Positions 36,187-45,121 of a stretch of 64,000 nucleotides of DNA are shown here, in pieces; the stretch's first letter is position 1; each line of letters starts with the position of its first letter. The notes beneath the pieces were generated by a model. The model ran no database searches, was not told where the DNA came from, and saw only the letters and a program-made list of their open reading frames with translations. The translations under genes and the position numbers were made by a program. Where the stretch lies: assembly GCF_009720865.1 (NCBI RefSeq), contig NZ_WNLA01000023.1:27377-91376 (forward strand), written 5' to 3'. Source of the DNA: Pseudoduganella ginsengisoli (GTDB lineage Bacteria; Pseudomonadota; Gammaproteobacteria; Burkholderiales; Burkholderiaceae_D).

Positions 36187-39042
36187 ATGATGCAACAAAG
36201 CCAGTCCAACTCCTATCTGTTCGGTGGGAATGCGCCGTACGTCGAAGAACTGTACGAAGCGTACCTCGATAACCCCGGTTCCGTGCCAGACAATTGGCGC
36301 GCCTACTTCGACGCCATGCAGCACGTGCCTGCCGTCGACGGTTCCAACAAGCCTGACGTCGTCCACTCGTCCGTGATTGCTTCTTTCGCCGAACGCGCGA
36401 AAGCCGGCCCGATCCGCACCGTGGTGGCATCGTCCGACCCGGACATGGGCCGCAAGCGCGTGGCAGCCACCCAGCTGATCGCCGCTTACCGCTACCTGGG
36501 TTCGCGCTGGGCCAACCTGGACCCGCTGCAGCGCCAGGAACGTCCTAACATTCCAGAACTGGAACCATCGTTCTACGGCTTCACCGACGCCGACCTGGAC
36601 ACCAAGTTCAACATCTCCAACACCTACTTTGGCCCGGAAACCGCTTCGCTGCGCGACCTGATCAACTTCCTGCGCGACACGTACACCCGCTCGATCGGCG
36701 CGGAATACATGTACATTTCCGACCCGGCAGAAAAGCGCTGGCTGCAGGAGCGCCTGGAATCGATCCGCTCGACGCCGAATTTCACGGCTGAAAAGAAAAA
36801 GCATATCCTGGAGCGCCTGACGGCCGCTGAGGGCCTGGAACGCTACCTCCATACCAAATACGTCGGGCAGAAGCGCTTCTCGCTGGAAGGCGGCGAAACG
36901 TTCATCGCGTCGATCGATGAAATCATCCAGCGCGCCGGCGAAAAAGGCGTGCAGGAAATCGTCATCGGCATGGCCCACCGCGGCCGCCTGAACGTGCTGG
37001 TCAACACCCTGGGCAAAGCGCCCAAGGACCTGTTCGAAGAATTCGAAGGCAAGCACGCTGAAGACCTGCCAGCGGGCGACGTGAAATACCACCAGGGCTT
37101 CTCGTCCGACATCTCCACCGCAGGCGGCCCAGTGCACCTGTCGCTGGCGTTCAACCCATCGCACCTCGAAATCGTCAACCCGGTGGTCGAAGGTTCCGTG
37201 AAAGCCCGTATGGACCGCCGCGGCGACAAGGAAGGCGCGCAAGTGCTGCCTATCCTGGTGCACGGCGACGCGGCATTCGCAGGCCAGGGCGTCGTCATGG
37301 AAACCCTGAACCTGGCGCAGACCCGCGGCTACGGCACGGGCGGCACGGTGCACATCGTCATCAACAACCAGATCGGCTTCACCACGTCCGACCCGCGCGA
37401 TGCGCGCTCGACCATCTATTGCTCCGACGTTGTGAAAATGATCGAAGCGCCGGTGCTGCACGTGAACGCCGATGATCCTGAAGCCGTTGTCCTGGCGTCG
37501 CAAATCGCGCTGGACTACCGCATGGAGTTCAAGAAAGACATCGTTGTCGACATCATCTGCTACCGCAAACTGGGCCACAACGAGCAAGATACGCCGGCAC
37601 TGACCCAGCCGCTGATGTACAAGAAAATCGCGACCCACCCAGGCACCCGCAAGCTGTTCGCGGACAAGCTGGCAACCCAGGGCGTGATTGCTGCCGACGG
37701 CGGCGACGCCATGGTGGCGGCTTACCGCGCCGCGATGGACGCCGGCAAGCACACCGTGGATCCAGTGATCTCGAACTTCAAGAACAAGTACGCCGTGGAC
37801 TGGCTGCCGTTCCTGAACCGCAAGTGGACCGATTCCGCCGACACCGCCGTGCCGATGACGGAACTGAAGCGCCTGGCCGGCCGTATCACCACCGTGCCGG
37901 AAGGCTTCAAAGTGCACTCGCTGGTGGAAAAAGTGCTGGCCGACCGCGCCAACATGGGCAAAGGCGAGATGAACCTGGACTGGGGCATGGGCGAACACCT
38001 GGCGTTTGCATCGCTGGTATCGTCCGGCTACGCAGTGCGCCTGACCGGCCAGGACGCCGGCCGCGGCACCTTTACCCACCGCCACGCCGTGCTGCACGAC
38101 CAGAACCGCGAGCGCTGGGATGCCGGCACCTACATCCCTCTGCAAAACATCGCAGAAGGCCAGGCGCCATTCACCGTGATCGACTCCGTGCTGTCCGAAG
38201 AAGCCGTGTTGGGCTTCGAATACGGCTACTCGACCGCAGAACCTAACACGCTGACGATCTGGGAAGCCCAGTTCGGCGACTTCGTCAACGGCGCGCAGGT
38301 TGTCATCGACCAGTTCATCAGCTCTGGCGAAGTGAAGTGGGGCCGTGCTTCCGGCCTGGTCATGATGCTGCCGCACGGCTACGAAGGCCAGGGCCCAGAG
38401 CACTCGTCGTGCCGCCCAGAGCGTTTCCTGCAGCTGTGCGCTGACAACAACATGCAAGTGGTGCAGCCGACCACCGCATCGCAGATCTTCCACGTGCTGC
38501 GCCGCCAGATGGTGCGCCAGTTCCGCAAGCCGCTGGTGATCCTGACGCCGAAGTCGCTGCTGCGTAACAAGGATGCAGGTTCGCCATTGACCGAACTGGC
38601 CAAGGGCGCGTTCCAGACCGTGATCGGTGAAGTGGACGACAAGATCGACGCCAAGAAAGTCAAGCGCGTCATCGCTTGCTCGGGCAAGGTCTACTACGAC
38701 ATCGTCAATGCACGCAAAGCGCGCGGCCAGCTTGACACCGCCATTATCCGTGTTGAACAACTGTATCCATTCCCGCACAAGTCGTTCGCTGCGGAACTGA
38801 AGAAGTTCCCGAACGCGACCGAAGTCGTGTGGACCCAGGACGAGCCGCAAAACCAGGGCCCATGGTTCCAGATCCAGCACAACATCTTTGAGAGCCTGGA
38901 AGCAGGCCAGCGCCTGGCGTATGCAGGCCGTCCAGCATCGGCATCGCCGGCTGTCGGCTACTACGACAAGCACTACGCCCAGCAAAAAGAATTGCTGGAA
39001 ACGGCGTTCTCGAAGCTGAAGGGCTTCATCCTGACCAAGTAA
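36187..39042 (+). CDS. odhA: 2-oxoglutarate dehydrogenase E1 component
   Basis: The 951-residue thiamine-diphosphate enzyme decarboxylates 2-oxoglutarate and passes the succinyl group to OdhB. The N-terminal part (NSYLFGGNAPYVEELYEAYL) is the E2-contact helix. The ThDP region includes GMAHRGRLNVLVN and GDAAFAGQGVVMETLNL, with VHIVINNQIGFTT; the E1 C-terminal part has LPHGYEGQGPEHSS. I place the start at ATG 36187; GTG 36178 and ATG 36190 are alternatives. It is first of odhA-odhB-lpdA. The synonym sucA is also in use. Confidence 0.97.
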   Translation: MMQQSQSNSYLFGGNAPYVEELYEAYLDNPGSVPDNWRAYFDAMQHVPAVDGSNKPDVVHSSVIASFAERAKAGPIRTVVASSDPDMGRKRVAATQLIAAYRYLGSRWANLDPLQRQERPNIPELEPSFYGFTDADLDTKFNISNTYFGPETASLRDLINFLRDTYTRSIGAEYMYISDPAEKRWLQERLESIRSTPNFTAEKKKHILERLTAAEGLERYLHTKYVGQKRFSLEGGETFIASIDEIIQRAGEKGVQEIVIGMAHRGRLNVLVNTLGKAPKDLFEEFEGKHAEDLPAGDVKYHQGFSSDISTAGGPVHLSLAFNPSHLEIVNPVVEGSVKARMDRRGDKEGAQVLPILVHGDAAFAGQGVVMETLNLAQTRGYGTGGTVHIVINNQIGFTTSDPRDARSTIYCSDVVKMIEAPVLHVNADDPEAVVLASQIALDYRMEFKKDIVVDIICYRKLGHNEQDTPALTQPLMYKKIATHPGTRKLFADKLATQGVIAADGGDAMVAAYRAAMDAGKHTVDPVISNFKNKYAVDWLPFLNRKWTDSADTAVPMTELKRLAGRITTVPEGFKVHSLVEKVLADRANMGKGEMNLDWGMGEHLAFASLVSSGYAVRLTGQDAGRGTFTHRHAVLHDQNRERWDAGTYIPLQNIAEGQAPFTVIDSVLSEEAVLGFEYGYSTAEPNTLTIWEAQFGDFVNGAQVVIDQFISSGEVKWGRASGLVMMLPHGYEGQGPEHSSCRPERFLQLCADNNMQVVQPTTASQIFHVLRRQMVRQFRKPLVILTPKSLLRNKDAGSPLTELAKGAFQTVIGEVDDKIDAKKVKRVIACSGKVYYDIVNARKARGQLDTAIIRVEQLYPFPHKSFAAELKKFPNATEVVWTQDEPQNQGPWFQIQHNIFESLEAGQRLAYAGRPASASPAVGYYDKHYAQQKELLETAFSKLKGFILTK

Positions 39043-39128
39043 TGTCGACTGGCAGCACGCCGCCCGCCACGAGTGCGGCGGCGTGCTGGCGCACATAAAA
39101 ATAGATACGAAAGATACGGAGTTTTTAA

Positions 39129-40373
39129 ATGGCACAAATCGAAGTTAAAGTTCCCCAGCTGTCCGAGTCCGTCGCTGAAGCGACCCTGCTGTCCTGGCAC
39201 AAGAAAGTCGGCGAGGCAGTGGCCCGCGACGAAAACATGATCGACATCGAAACCGACAAAGTCGTGCTGGAATTGCCGGCGCCAGGCGCCGGCGTGATCG
39301 TGCAAGTACTGAAGGACAACGGCGCGACCGTGGTCGCTGGTGAAGTGATCGCCATTATCGATACCGAAGCTGCCGCAGGCGCGTCCGCTCCAGCTGCTGC
39401 CGCTGCACCGGCCGCCGCTCCAGCCGCTGCTGCTCCTGCTGCATCCGCCAACAAAGGCGACGTGGCCATGCCAGCTGCTGCCAAGATCCTGTCCGAAGCC
39501 GGCCTGTCCGCTTCGAACGTGCCAGGCACCGGCAAGGATGGCCGCGTGACCAAGGGCGACGCCCTGGCCGCAGCCGCCGCACCTAAAGCCGCACCAGCGC
39601 CTGCCGCCGCACCTGCTGCCAAGCCTGCGCTGCAAAAAGTTGCCGCACCTGTCGGCAACCTGAACCTGGGCGACCGTCCGGAAGAGCGCGTGCCGATGTC
39701 GCGCCTGCGCGCACGTATCGCCGAGCGCCTGGTGGAATCGCAATCGACCAACGCCATCCTGACCACCTTCAATGAAGTCAACATGAAGCCAGTCATGGAT
39801 CTGCGTAACAAGTACAAAGACAAGTTCGAGAAAGAGCACGGCGTCAAGCTGGGCTTCATGTCGTTCTTCGTCAAGGCTGCTGTTGCCGCACTGAAGAAGT
39901 ACCCGATCCTGAACGCATCGGTGGACGGCAACGACATCGTGTACCACGGCTACTTCGACATCGGTATCGCTGTCGGTTCGCCACGCGGCCTGGTGGTGCC
40001 TATCCTGCGCAACGCCGACCAGATGTCGATCGCTGAAATCGAAAAGAAAATCGGTGAATTCGGCGCCAAAGCCAAGGACGGCAAGCTGACCCTGGACGAC
40101 CTGACCGGCGGCACCTTCTCGATCTCGAACGGCGGCACCTTCGGCTCCATGCTGTCGACCCCGATCATCAACCCGCCACAATCGGCGATCCTGGGCGTGC
40201 ACGCGACCAAAGACCGCGCCGTGGTGGAAAACGGTGAAATCGTTATCCGTCCAATGAACTACCTGGCCATGTCGTACGACCACCGTATCATCGACGGCCG
40301 CGAAGCAGTGCTGGGCCTGGTGGCAATGAAAGACGCGCTGGAAGATCCATCGCGCCTGCTGCTGGACCTGTAA
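39129..40373 (+). CDS. odhB: Dihydrolipoyllysine succinyltransferase (E2 of 2-oxoglutarate dehydrogenase)
   Basis: The 414-residue protein has one N-terminal lipoyl domain (1-77; lipoyl Lys in IETDKVVLELP), an Ala/Pro linker, a peripheral-subunit-binding domain (about 115-150; AAAKILSEAGLSASNVPGTG) and the catalytic domain. The active-site His is in YDHRIIDGREAV. It forms the complex core between OdhA and the E3 enzyme encoded after it. The gap to odhA is 86 nt. Confidence 0.97.
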   Translation: MAQIEVKVPQLSESVAEATLLSWHKKVGEAVARDENMIDIETDKVVLELPAPGAGVIVQVLKDNGATVVAGEVIAIIDTEAAAGASAPAAAAAPAAAPAAAAPAASANKGDVAMPAAAKILSEAGLSASNVPGTGKDGRVTKGDALAAAAAPKAAPAPAAAPAAKPALQKVAAPVGNLNLGDRPEERVPMSRLRARIAERLVESQSTNAILTTFNEVNMKPVMDLRNKYKDKFEKEHGVKLGFMSFFVKAAVAALKKYPILNASVDGNDIVYHGYFDIGIAVGSPRGLVVPILRNADQMSIAEIEKKIGEFGAKAKDGKLTLDDLTGGTFSISNGGTFGSMLSTPIINPPQSAILGVHATKDRAVVENGEIVIRPMNYLAMSYDHRIIDGREAVLGLVAMKDALEDPSRLLLDL

Positions 40374-40391
40374 TTCACGCTTGCGGTGTGC

Positions 40392-40461
40392 ATGGCGGAT
40401 TACGCCCGTTGGGCTAATCCGCCCTACGGACCTTTGGCGGTAGGGCGGATCGTGATCCGCC
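40392..40461. repeat. Dispersed palindromic intergenic repeat, copy 2
   Basis: Unit B (40392-40427: GGCGGATTA arms TAATCCGCC around CGCCCGTTGGGC) and unit A (40440-40461: GGCGGATCGTGATCCGCC) lie between odhB and lpdA. They are the same two palindromic units as at 19515-19594 but in the opposite order, so this copy is inverted relative to the first. It sits inside an operon, between cotranscribed genes, and could form mRNA hairpins there. Confidence 0.75.
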
Positions 40462-40526
40462 ATTGCACGCGCACCGGTAACGTTGATCGAACGCCCCACC
40501 GCGGGCAATGATAGGGAATACATAGC

Positions 40527-41960
40527 ATGAGCAACAAACAATTTGACGTCGTCGTGATCGGCGCCGGTCCTGGCGGCTACATCGCCGCTATCCGCGCAGC
40601 GCAGCTGGGCTTCCAGGTTGCGTGTATCGATGAGTGGACCAACGAAAAGGGCGGCCCTGCTCCAGGCGGCACCTGCACCAACGTGGGCTGCATTCCTTCG
40701 AAAGCGCTGCTGCAATCGTCGGAACACTACGAGCACGCCGGCCATGCATTCAAAGAGCACGGCATCGACGTGGCTGGCCTGTCGCTGAACCTGGGCCAGA
40801 TGGTCAAGCGCAAGGACAACGTCGTCAAGCAAAACAACGACGGCATCCTGTACCTGTTCAAGAAAAACAAGGTGACCTTCTTCCACGGCCGCGGCGCATT
40901 CGCCGGCGCCGCGGGTAGCGAAGGCTACCCGATCGCCATCACCGGCAAGACTGAAGAAACCATCACCGCCAAGCAAGTCATCATCGCGACCGGCTCCAAC
41001 GCCCGCGCACTGCCAGGCGCGGAATTCGACGAGAAACTGATCCTGTCGAACACCGGCGCGTTGTCGATCGATGCCGTGCCAGCCAACCTGGGCGTCATCG
41101 GCGCCGGCGTGATCGGCCTGGAAATGGGTTCCGTATGGCGCCGCCTGGGCTCGAAAGTCACCGTGCTGGAAGGCTTGCCGGCTTTCCTGGGCGCAGTCGA
41201 TGAGCAAATCGCCAAAGAAGCGCACAAGCTGTTCACCAAGCAGGGCCTGGCCATTTCGCTCGGCTGCAAGATCAACAGCGTGACCAAGGGCGACAACAAC
41301 GTCACCGTGGAATACGCTGACGCGAAAGGCGAAGCGCAGACCGCCGTGTTCGACAAGCTGATCGTGTCGATCGGCCGCACCCCGAATACCAACGGCCTGG
41401 GCGCCGACAAGGTCGGCCTGTCGCTGGACGAGCGCGGCTTCATCGCTGTTGACGGCGACTGCAAGACCAACCTGCCGAACGTGTGGGCGGTGGGCGACGT
41501 CGTGCGCGGCCCGATGCTGGCGCACAAAGCCGAAGAAGAAGGCGTTGCCGTGGCCGAGCGTATCGCCGGCCAGCATGGCCACACCAACTTCGACACGATT
41601 CCTTGGGTGATCTACACGTCGCCGGAAATCGCGTGGGTCGGCAAGACCGAACAGCAACTGAAGGCGGAAGGCGTGCAGTACAAGGCCGGCACCTTCCCAT
41701 TCCTGGCCAACGGCCGCGCCCGCGCGCTGGGCGATACGTCGGGCATGGTGAAATTCCTGGCGCACGCTGTCACCGACGAAATCCTGGGTGTGCACATCAT
41801 CGGCCCAATGGCATCGGAACTGATTTCCGAAGCCGTGGTGGCGATGGAGTTCAAGGCATCGGCGGAAGACATCGCCCGCATTTGCCACGCCCACCCGTCG
41901 CTGTCGGAAGCGACCAAGGAAGCCGCACTGGCAGTCGACAAGCGCACGCTGAATTTCTAA
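40527..41960 (+). CDS. lpdA: Dihydrolipoyl dehydrogenase (E3)
   Basis: The 477-residue flavoprotein reoxidises the lipoyl group with NAD. The FAD motif is VVIGAGPGGYIAAIRAAQLG, the redox disulfide GGTCTNVGCIPSK, and the NAD motif GVIGAGVIGLEMGSVWRRLG. The active-site His-Glu is in HAHPSLSEATKEAA near the C-terminus. It follows odhB after 153 nt that contain the palindromic repeat, and ends before a terminator. Confidence 0.97.
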   Translation: MSNKQFDVVVIGAGPGGYIAAIRAAQLGFQVACIDEWTNEKGGPAPGGTCTNVGCIPSKALLQSSEHYEHAGHAFKEHGIDVAGLSLNLGQMVKRKDNVVKQNNDGILYLFKKNKVTFFHGRGAFAGAAGSEGYPIAITGKTEETITAKQVIIATGSNARALPGAEFDEKLILSNTGALSIDAVPANLGVIGAGVIGLEMGSVWRRLGSKVTVLEGLPAFLGAVDEQIAKEAHKLFTKQGLAISLGCKINSVTKGDNNVTVEYADAKGEAQTAVFDKLIVSIGRTPNTNGLGADKVGLSLDERGFIAVDGDCKTNLPNVWAVGDVVRGPMLAHKAEEEGVAVAERIAGQHGHTNFDTIPWVIYTSPEIAWVGKTEQQLKAEGVQYKAGTFPFLANGRARALGDTSGMVKFLAHAVTDEILGVHIIGPMASELISEAVVAMEFKASAEDIARICHAHPSLSEATKEAALAVDKRTLNF

Positions 41961-41976
41961 GCTGAGCTGTCCTGAA

Positions 41977-42016
41977 GCCGGACGCGGGTCGCATTGCAAC
42001 CCCGTCCGGCTTTTTT
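41977..42016 (+). terminator. Rho-independent terminator after lpdA
   Basis: The arm GCCGGACGCGGGT (41977-41989) pairs, with one bulge, with ACCCCGTCCGGC (41999-42010). Six Ts follow at 42011-42016. It ends the odhA-odhB-lpdA transcript. Confidence 0.85.
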
Positions 42017-42033
42017 GTTTATAGCGACAATAC

Positions 42034-43131
42034 ATGAACGTCCAAGAGTTCTACCAACACGCGCTGACCCAGCGCGATTTCAAGGCAGATGCCGCGCAAC
42101 AGCGCGCTGTCGACCGCCTGCAAGCGTGCTATGACGAATGGGTGGCGTATAAAGCCCTGCGTTCCAACAGTTTCAAGCGTTTCATCAACCGTCCCACGCC
42201 GCCGCGCGGCGTGTACATGTGGGGGGGCGTAGGGCGCGGCAAGTCCTTCCTGATGGACAGCTTTTATTCCGTGATCCCGCTGGTGCGCAAGACGCGCCTG
42301 CACTTTCACGAATTTATGCGCGACATCCACCGCCAGCTCGATGAATTGCGCGGCGTGGCCGACCCGCTGCAGGAAGTGGCGCGCCGCGTGGCCAAGAAAT
42401 ACCGCCTGATCTGCTTCGACGAGTTCCACATCTCCGACGTGGCTGACGCGATGATCATGTACAACCTGCTGTCGGCGCTGTTCGACAATGGCGTGTCGTT
42501 CATCATGACGTCGAACTATGAACCATCGACCCTGTATCCGGACGGCCTGCACCGCGACCGCATCTTGCCCACCATCGCGCTGTTGAAGGACAAGCTCGAC
42601 GTGCTGAACGTGGATGCTGGCGTCGATTACCGGGGCAGGGCGCTGGAACAGGTGGATTCGTACTACACGCCGCTGAACGCCGCCACCGACGAAGCGCTGC
42701 GCAATGCGTATGCGCGGATCGCCGAGACGGCCGATGAAAACCCCGTCGTGTCCATTGAAAACAGGGAAATCCGCGCGCTGCGCCGCGCCGGTTCCATCAT
42801 CTGGTTCGACTTCGCGACGCTGTGCGGCGGCCCCCGTTCGCAAAACGATTACCTGGAAATCGCCAGCCGCTTCCACACGGTGATCTTGTCCAGCATCCCG
42901 ATGATGTCGGCTGCCATGTCGTCCGAAGCGCGCCGCTTCACTTGGCTGATCGACGTGTTTTATGACCAGAAGGTCAAACTGCTGATGTCGGCCGAAGTGG
43001 AGCCGGAAGAGCTGTACACGGCCGGCACGCTGTCCAATGAATTCCACCGGACCGTGTCGCGTATCGTGGAAATGCAATCGCGTGAATATATGGACAAGGA
43101 ACAGCGCGGGGCTGCGGAAGCATTGTCATAA
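42034..43131 (+). CDS. zapE: Cell division protein ZapE (AFG1-like ATPase)
   Basis: The 365-residue AAA-type ATPase has the Walker A motif GGVGRGKSFLMD, the Walker B motif RLICFDEFHISD, and the AFG1/ZapE-specific parts PTPPRGVYMWG and SNYEPSTLYPDGLHRD. In E. coli ZapE associates with the Z-ring under stress conditions; AFG1 homologues act in mitochondrial protein quality control. Its place after lpdA is common in this group of bacteria. It is a separate unit because a terminator precedes it. Confidence 0.92.
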   Translation: MNVQEFYQHALTQRDFKADAAQQRAVDRLQACYDEWVAYKALRSNSFKRFINRPTPPRGVYMWGGVGRGKSFLMDSFYSVIPLVRKTRLHFHEFMRDIHRQLDELRGVADPLQEVARRVAKKYRLICFDEFHISDVADAMIMYNLLSALFDNGVSFIMTSNYEPSTLYPDGLHRDRILPTIALLKDKLDVLNVDAGVDYRGRALEQVDSYYTPLNAATDEALRNAYARIAETADENPVVSIENREIRALRRAGSIIWFDFATLCGGPRSQNDYLEIASRFHTVILSSIPMMSAAMSSEARRFTWLIDVFYDQKVKLLMSAEVEPEELYTAGTLSNEFHRTVSRIVEMQSREYMDKEQRGAAEALS

Positions 43132-43171
43132 CCGTTATACTGTGCGGCTACGAATAGCCGAGACAATCACA

Positions 43172-43888
43172 ATGCCGAAGTATTTCCCCCGCGTGGCGCT
43201 GGCCATGCTGTTGACCATGGCTGGCGCTACCCACGCGCAGGATAGCAGCCGCCCCGTGCTGCACGCGCCGGACGTGCCGCCGTCGCACACGGTCGAGCAG
43301 GCCGATGCGCGGCTGGCTGAAGTGGCGGCTGCCCGCGCCAAAGTCAACCAGGAATTTGCCGCGGACGAGCAAGTCTGCAACAACAAGTTCTTCGTCACCT
43401 ACTGCATCGACCAGGCCAAGGAAAAGCGCCGCCTGGCGCTGTCCGGCCTGCGCGCAGTGGAAGTGGAAGCCAACCGTTTCAAGCGCCAGGCAGCCGTCGA
43501 CAAGCGCGATGCGGAACTGGCCGAGCGCCTGAAAAAAGATGCGGAAGAAGATGCGCGCCGCACGGTGGCGCCGCCGAAACCCCATGTGGAACACGCGGCG
43601 GCAGGGCCAACCTTGAAACCTGGTCCGTCCGTGGAACAGCGCCAGGCCGAACACGACGCCAAAGAACGCCGCCGCGAAGCCAAGGAAGCGGCGGAAGCGC
43701 CGAAGCGCGCCGCCAATGTGGCGGAATATGAAAAGAAACAGGGGGAATCCGTAGAGCGCCGCACCCGTGTCGCGCAGCGCATGGCGGAGCGGGCGGAAAA
43801 AAACCGCAAGAAGGCCGAAGCGGCCGCCGCCAAGGCGGAAGCCGCCGCAGCAGCCGCCAAGGCAGCGGCCGCCAAAGAAAACAAATAA
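43172..43888 (+). CDS. Secreted highly charged helical protein
   Basis: The 238-residue protein starts at ATG 43172 with a signal peptide (VALAMLLTMAGATHAQ). The mature part has a small Cys-containing helical region (EQVCNNKFFVTYCIDQAKEK). It continues as a long Lys/Arg/Glu/Ala-rich stretch (about 110-238) likely to be coiled coil or disordered, ending in alternating AEAAAA/AKAAAA. Upstream in-frame codons overlap the zapE end and lack the signal. It matches no family I recognise; the first part recalls small proteobacterial periplasmic proteins with a CxxxxFxxxCxxxA pattern. Confidence 0.65.
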   Translation: MPKYFPRVALAMLLTMAGATHAQDSSRPVLHAPDVPPSHTVEQADARLAEVAAARAKVNQEFAADEQVCNNKFFVTYCIDQAKEKRRLALSGLRAVEVEANRFKRQAAVDKRDAELAERLKKDAEEDARRTVAPPKPHVEHAAAGPTLKPGPSVEQRQAEHDAKERRREAKEAAEAPKRAANVAEYEKKQGESVERRTRVAQRMAERAEKNRKKAEAAAAKAEAAAAAAKAAAAKENK

Positions 43889-43935
43889 TGTCACGCCGTA
43901 GGATTGAGCGCCCACACTGCAGCCACAGCCAACTC

Positions 43936-44736
43936 CTAGACGGCCTTATCCATCTGCTGCACCTTGTAAGTCGGCGCCTCCGCCGGCGGCGCCACCAGCT
44001 TAATGATGGCCATGGTGCAGTTATCCCCCTTGCCCTTGGCCCGCTCAATAGCCTTGTTGATGAGCTTTTCCGACGCTTGCCGGGGCGTTGCGCGGCTGAT
44101 CACCATGGCCAGCTCGGCATCCGTGAAGTATTGCCATAGTCCATCCGACGCCAGCAAGAACGCATCGCCTGCTTTTAAACCCTGCTGTTCGCCCAGCGTG
44201 ACAAACGGCTGCTTTTGCCGGTTGCCCAGCACATTCATCAACATGCGCGTGCTGCGGTGTTTTTTTGCCGCTTCCAATGGCAGCTTGTCGTGGTCCACCA
44301 GGTGCTGCACATAGTCGGCGTCATTGGTGCGTCCGGTACATTGTTCACCGGTAAAGCGGTAAAGCCGCGAATCACCCACGTGGGCCCACACGGCCTGGCC
44401 TTGCGGTGTCAGGATCAGTACCAGCATCGTGGCTTGCGGCTCGGCCGTGGCGACCGGGTTCATGGCGATAATGTCATGCGCTTCCTGCGCCACCGTGCGC
44501 AGCAAATCGTACAGCCGGGGCACGTTGGCTTTTTCGCCGGCCCGGTATTCATCCAGCAACTGCTTACTCGTATGTAAAACCTGCTCGGCTGCCGCCGCCG
44601 TACCCAGGCCGTCGGCCAGCACGGCCATCACGTAGCCAGGCGACCGGGCAGCCGTGTACAGCGCGGCACGGTCGGTTTGCAGCGGCCGGCTGCCGATATG
44701 CTGGGCAGTACCGGCTTCGATTTTATAGGCGCTCAT
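43936..44736 (-). CDS. PP2C-family Ser/Thr protein phosphatase
   Basis: The protein (266 residues from ATG 44736, MSAYKIEAG; a GTG 14 codons upstream is possible) has PP2C motifs. Metal Asp residues are in LADGLGTAAAAEQ, WAHVGDSRLYRF, LASDGLWQYFTD and KGDNCTMAIIKL. The N-terminal LQTDRA replaces the usual N(Q/E)D. It should dephosphorylate Ser/Thr, for example the product of an envelope or LRR-kinase, but no partner is adjacent. No clear Shine-Dalgarno site precedes either start. Confidence 0.88.
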   Translation of the reverse strand: MSAYKIEAGTAQHIGSRPLQTDRAALYTAARSPGYVMAVLADGLGTAAAAEQVLHTSKQLLDEYRAGEKANVPRLYDLLRTVAQEAHDIIAMNPVATAEPQATMLVLILTPQGQAVWAHVGDSRLYRFTGEQCTGRTNDADYVQHLVDHDKLPLEAAKKHRSTRMLMNVLGNRQKQPFVTLGEQQGLKAGDAFLLASDGLWQYFTDAELAMVISRATPRQASEKLINKAIERAKGKGDNCTMAIIKLVAPPAEAPTYKVQQMDKAV

Positions 44737-44875
44737 AGGAGGGCTTGGCTTGATCAATACTGGCTTGAGTCGGTGCACTGAGTTAAACTATGCACCGGTA
44801 AATAGTTTCGTTGCAAGCGTGCAGTTGTTTCTGCAGCGAAACTGTTGGCAAAAATCACAATCTCCCCGGGACACA

Positions 44876-45076
44876 ATGACTGATGTAGAAGAAATCAAGC
44901 GCCGCATCGTCGAGCTCGATGTGGAACACCGCGACCTGGACGCCGTCATCGAGATGCTGACCCGCGACGGCCATTCCGACCAGTTACAATTACGTCGTTT
45001 AAAGAAACGAAAATTGCAACTGAAAGACTATATCACCCTGCTGAAAATGCAGCTCGTTCCGGATGTGCCTGCGTAA
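44876..45076 (+). CDS. Small DUF465/YdcH-like protein
   Basis: The 66-residue protein (MTDVEEIKRRIVELDVEHRD start) is a helical hairpin with the DUF465 pattern: IxELxxEHRDLD followed by LRRLKKRKLQLKDYI. The family is found in many proteobacteria with no settled function. The next gene starts 45 nt later, so the two may be cotranscribed. Confidence 0.8.
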   Translation: MTDVEEIKRRIVELDVEHRDLDAVIEMLTRDGHSDQLQLRRLKKRKLQLKDYITLLKMQLVPDVPA

Positions 45077-45121
45077 AAGCAGCCGCTTGCAGCCGTTTCT
45101 CCGCTTTTCTCCTGACGTATT

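Noticed and set aside
36151..39135. Long open frame antisense to odhA (994 codons)
   Set aside because: odhA is unmistakable on the plus strand; the antisense frame is a codon-bias shadow.
38973..42035. Long open frame antisense across odhB and lpdA (1020 codons)
   Set aside because: It runs through two well-defined genes and the palindromic repeat between them, with no family motif.
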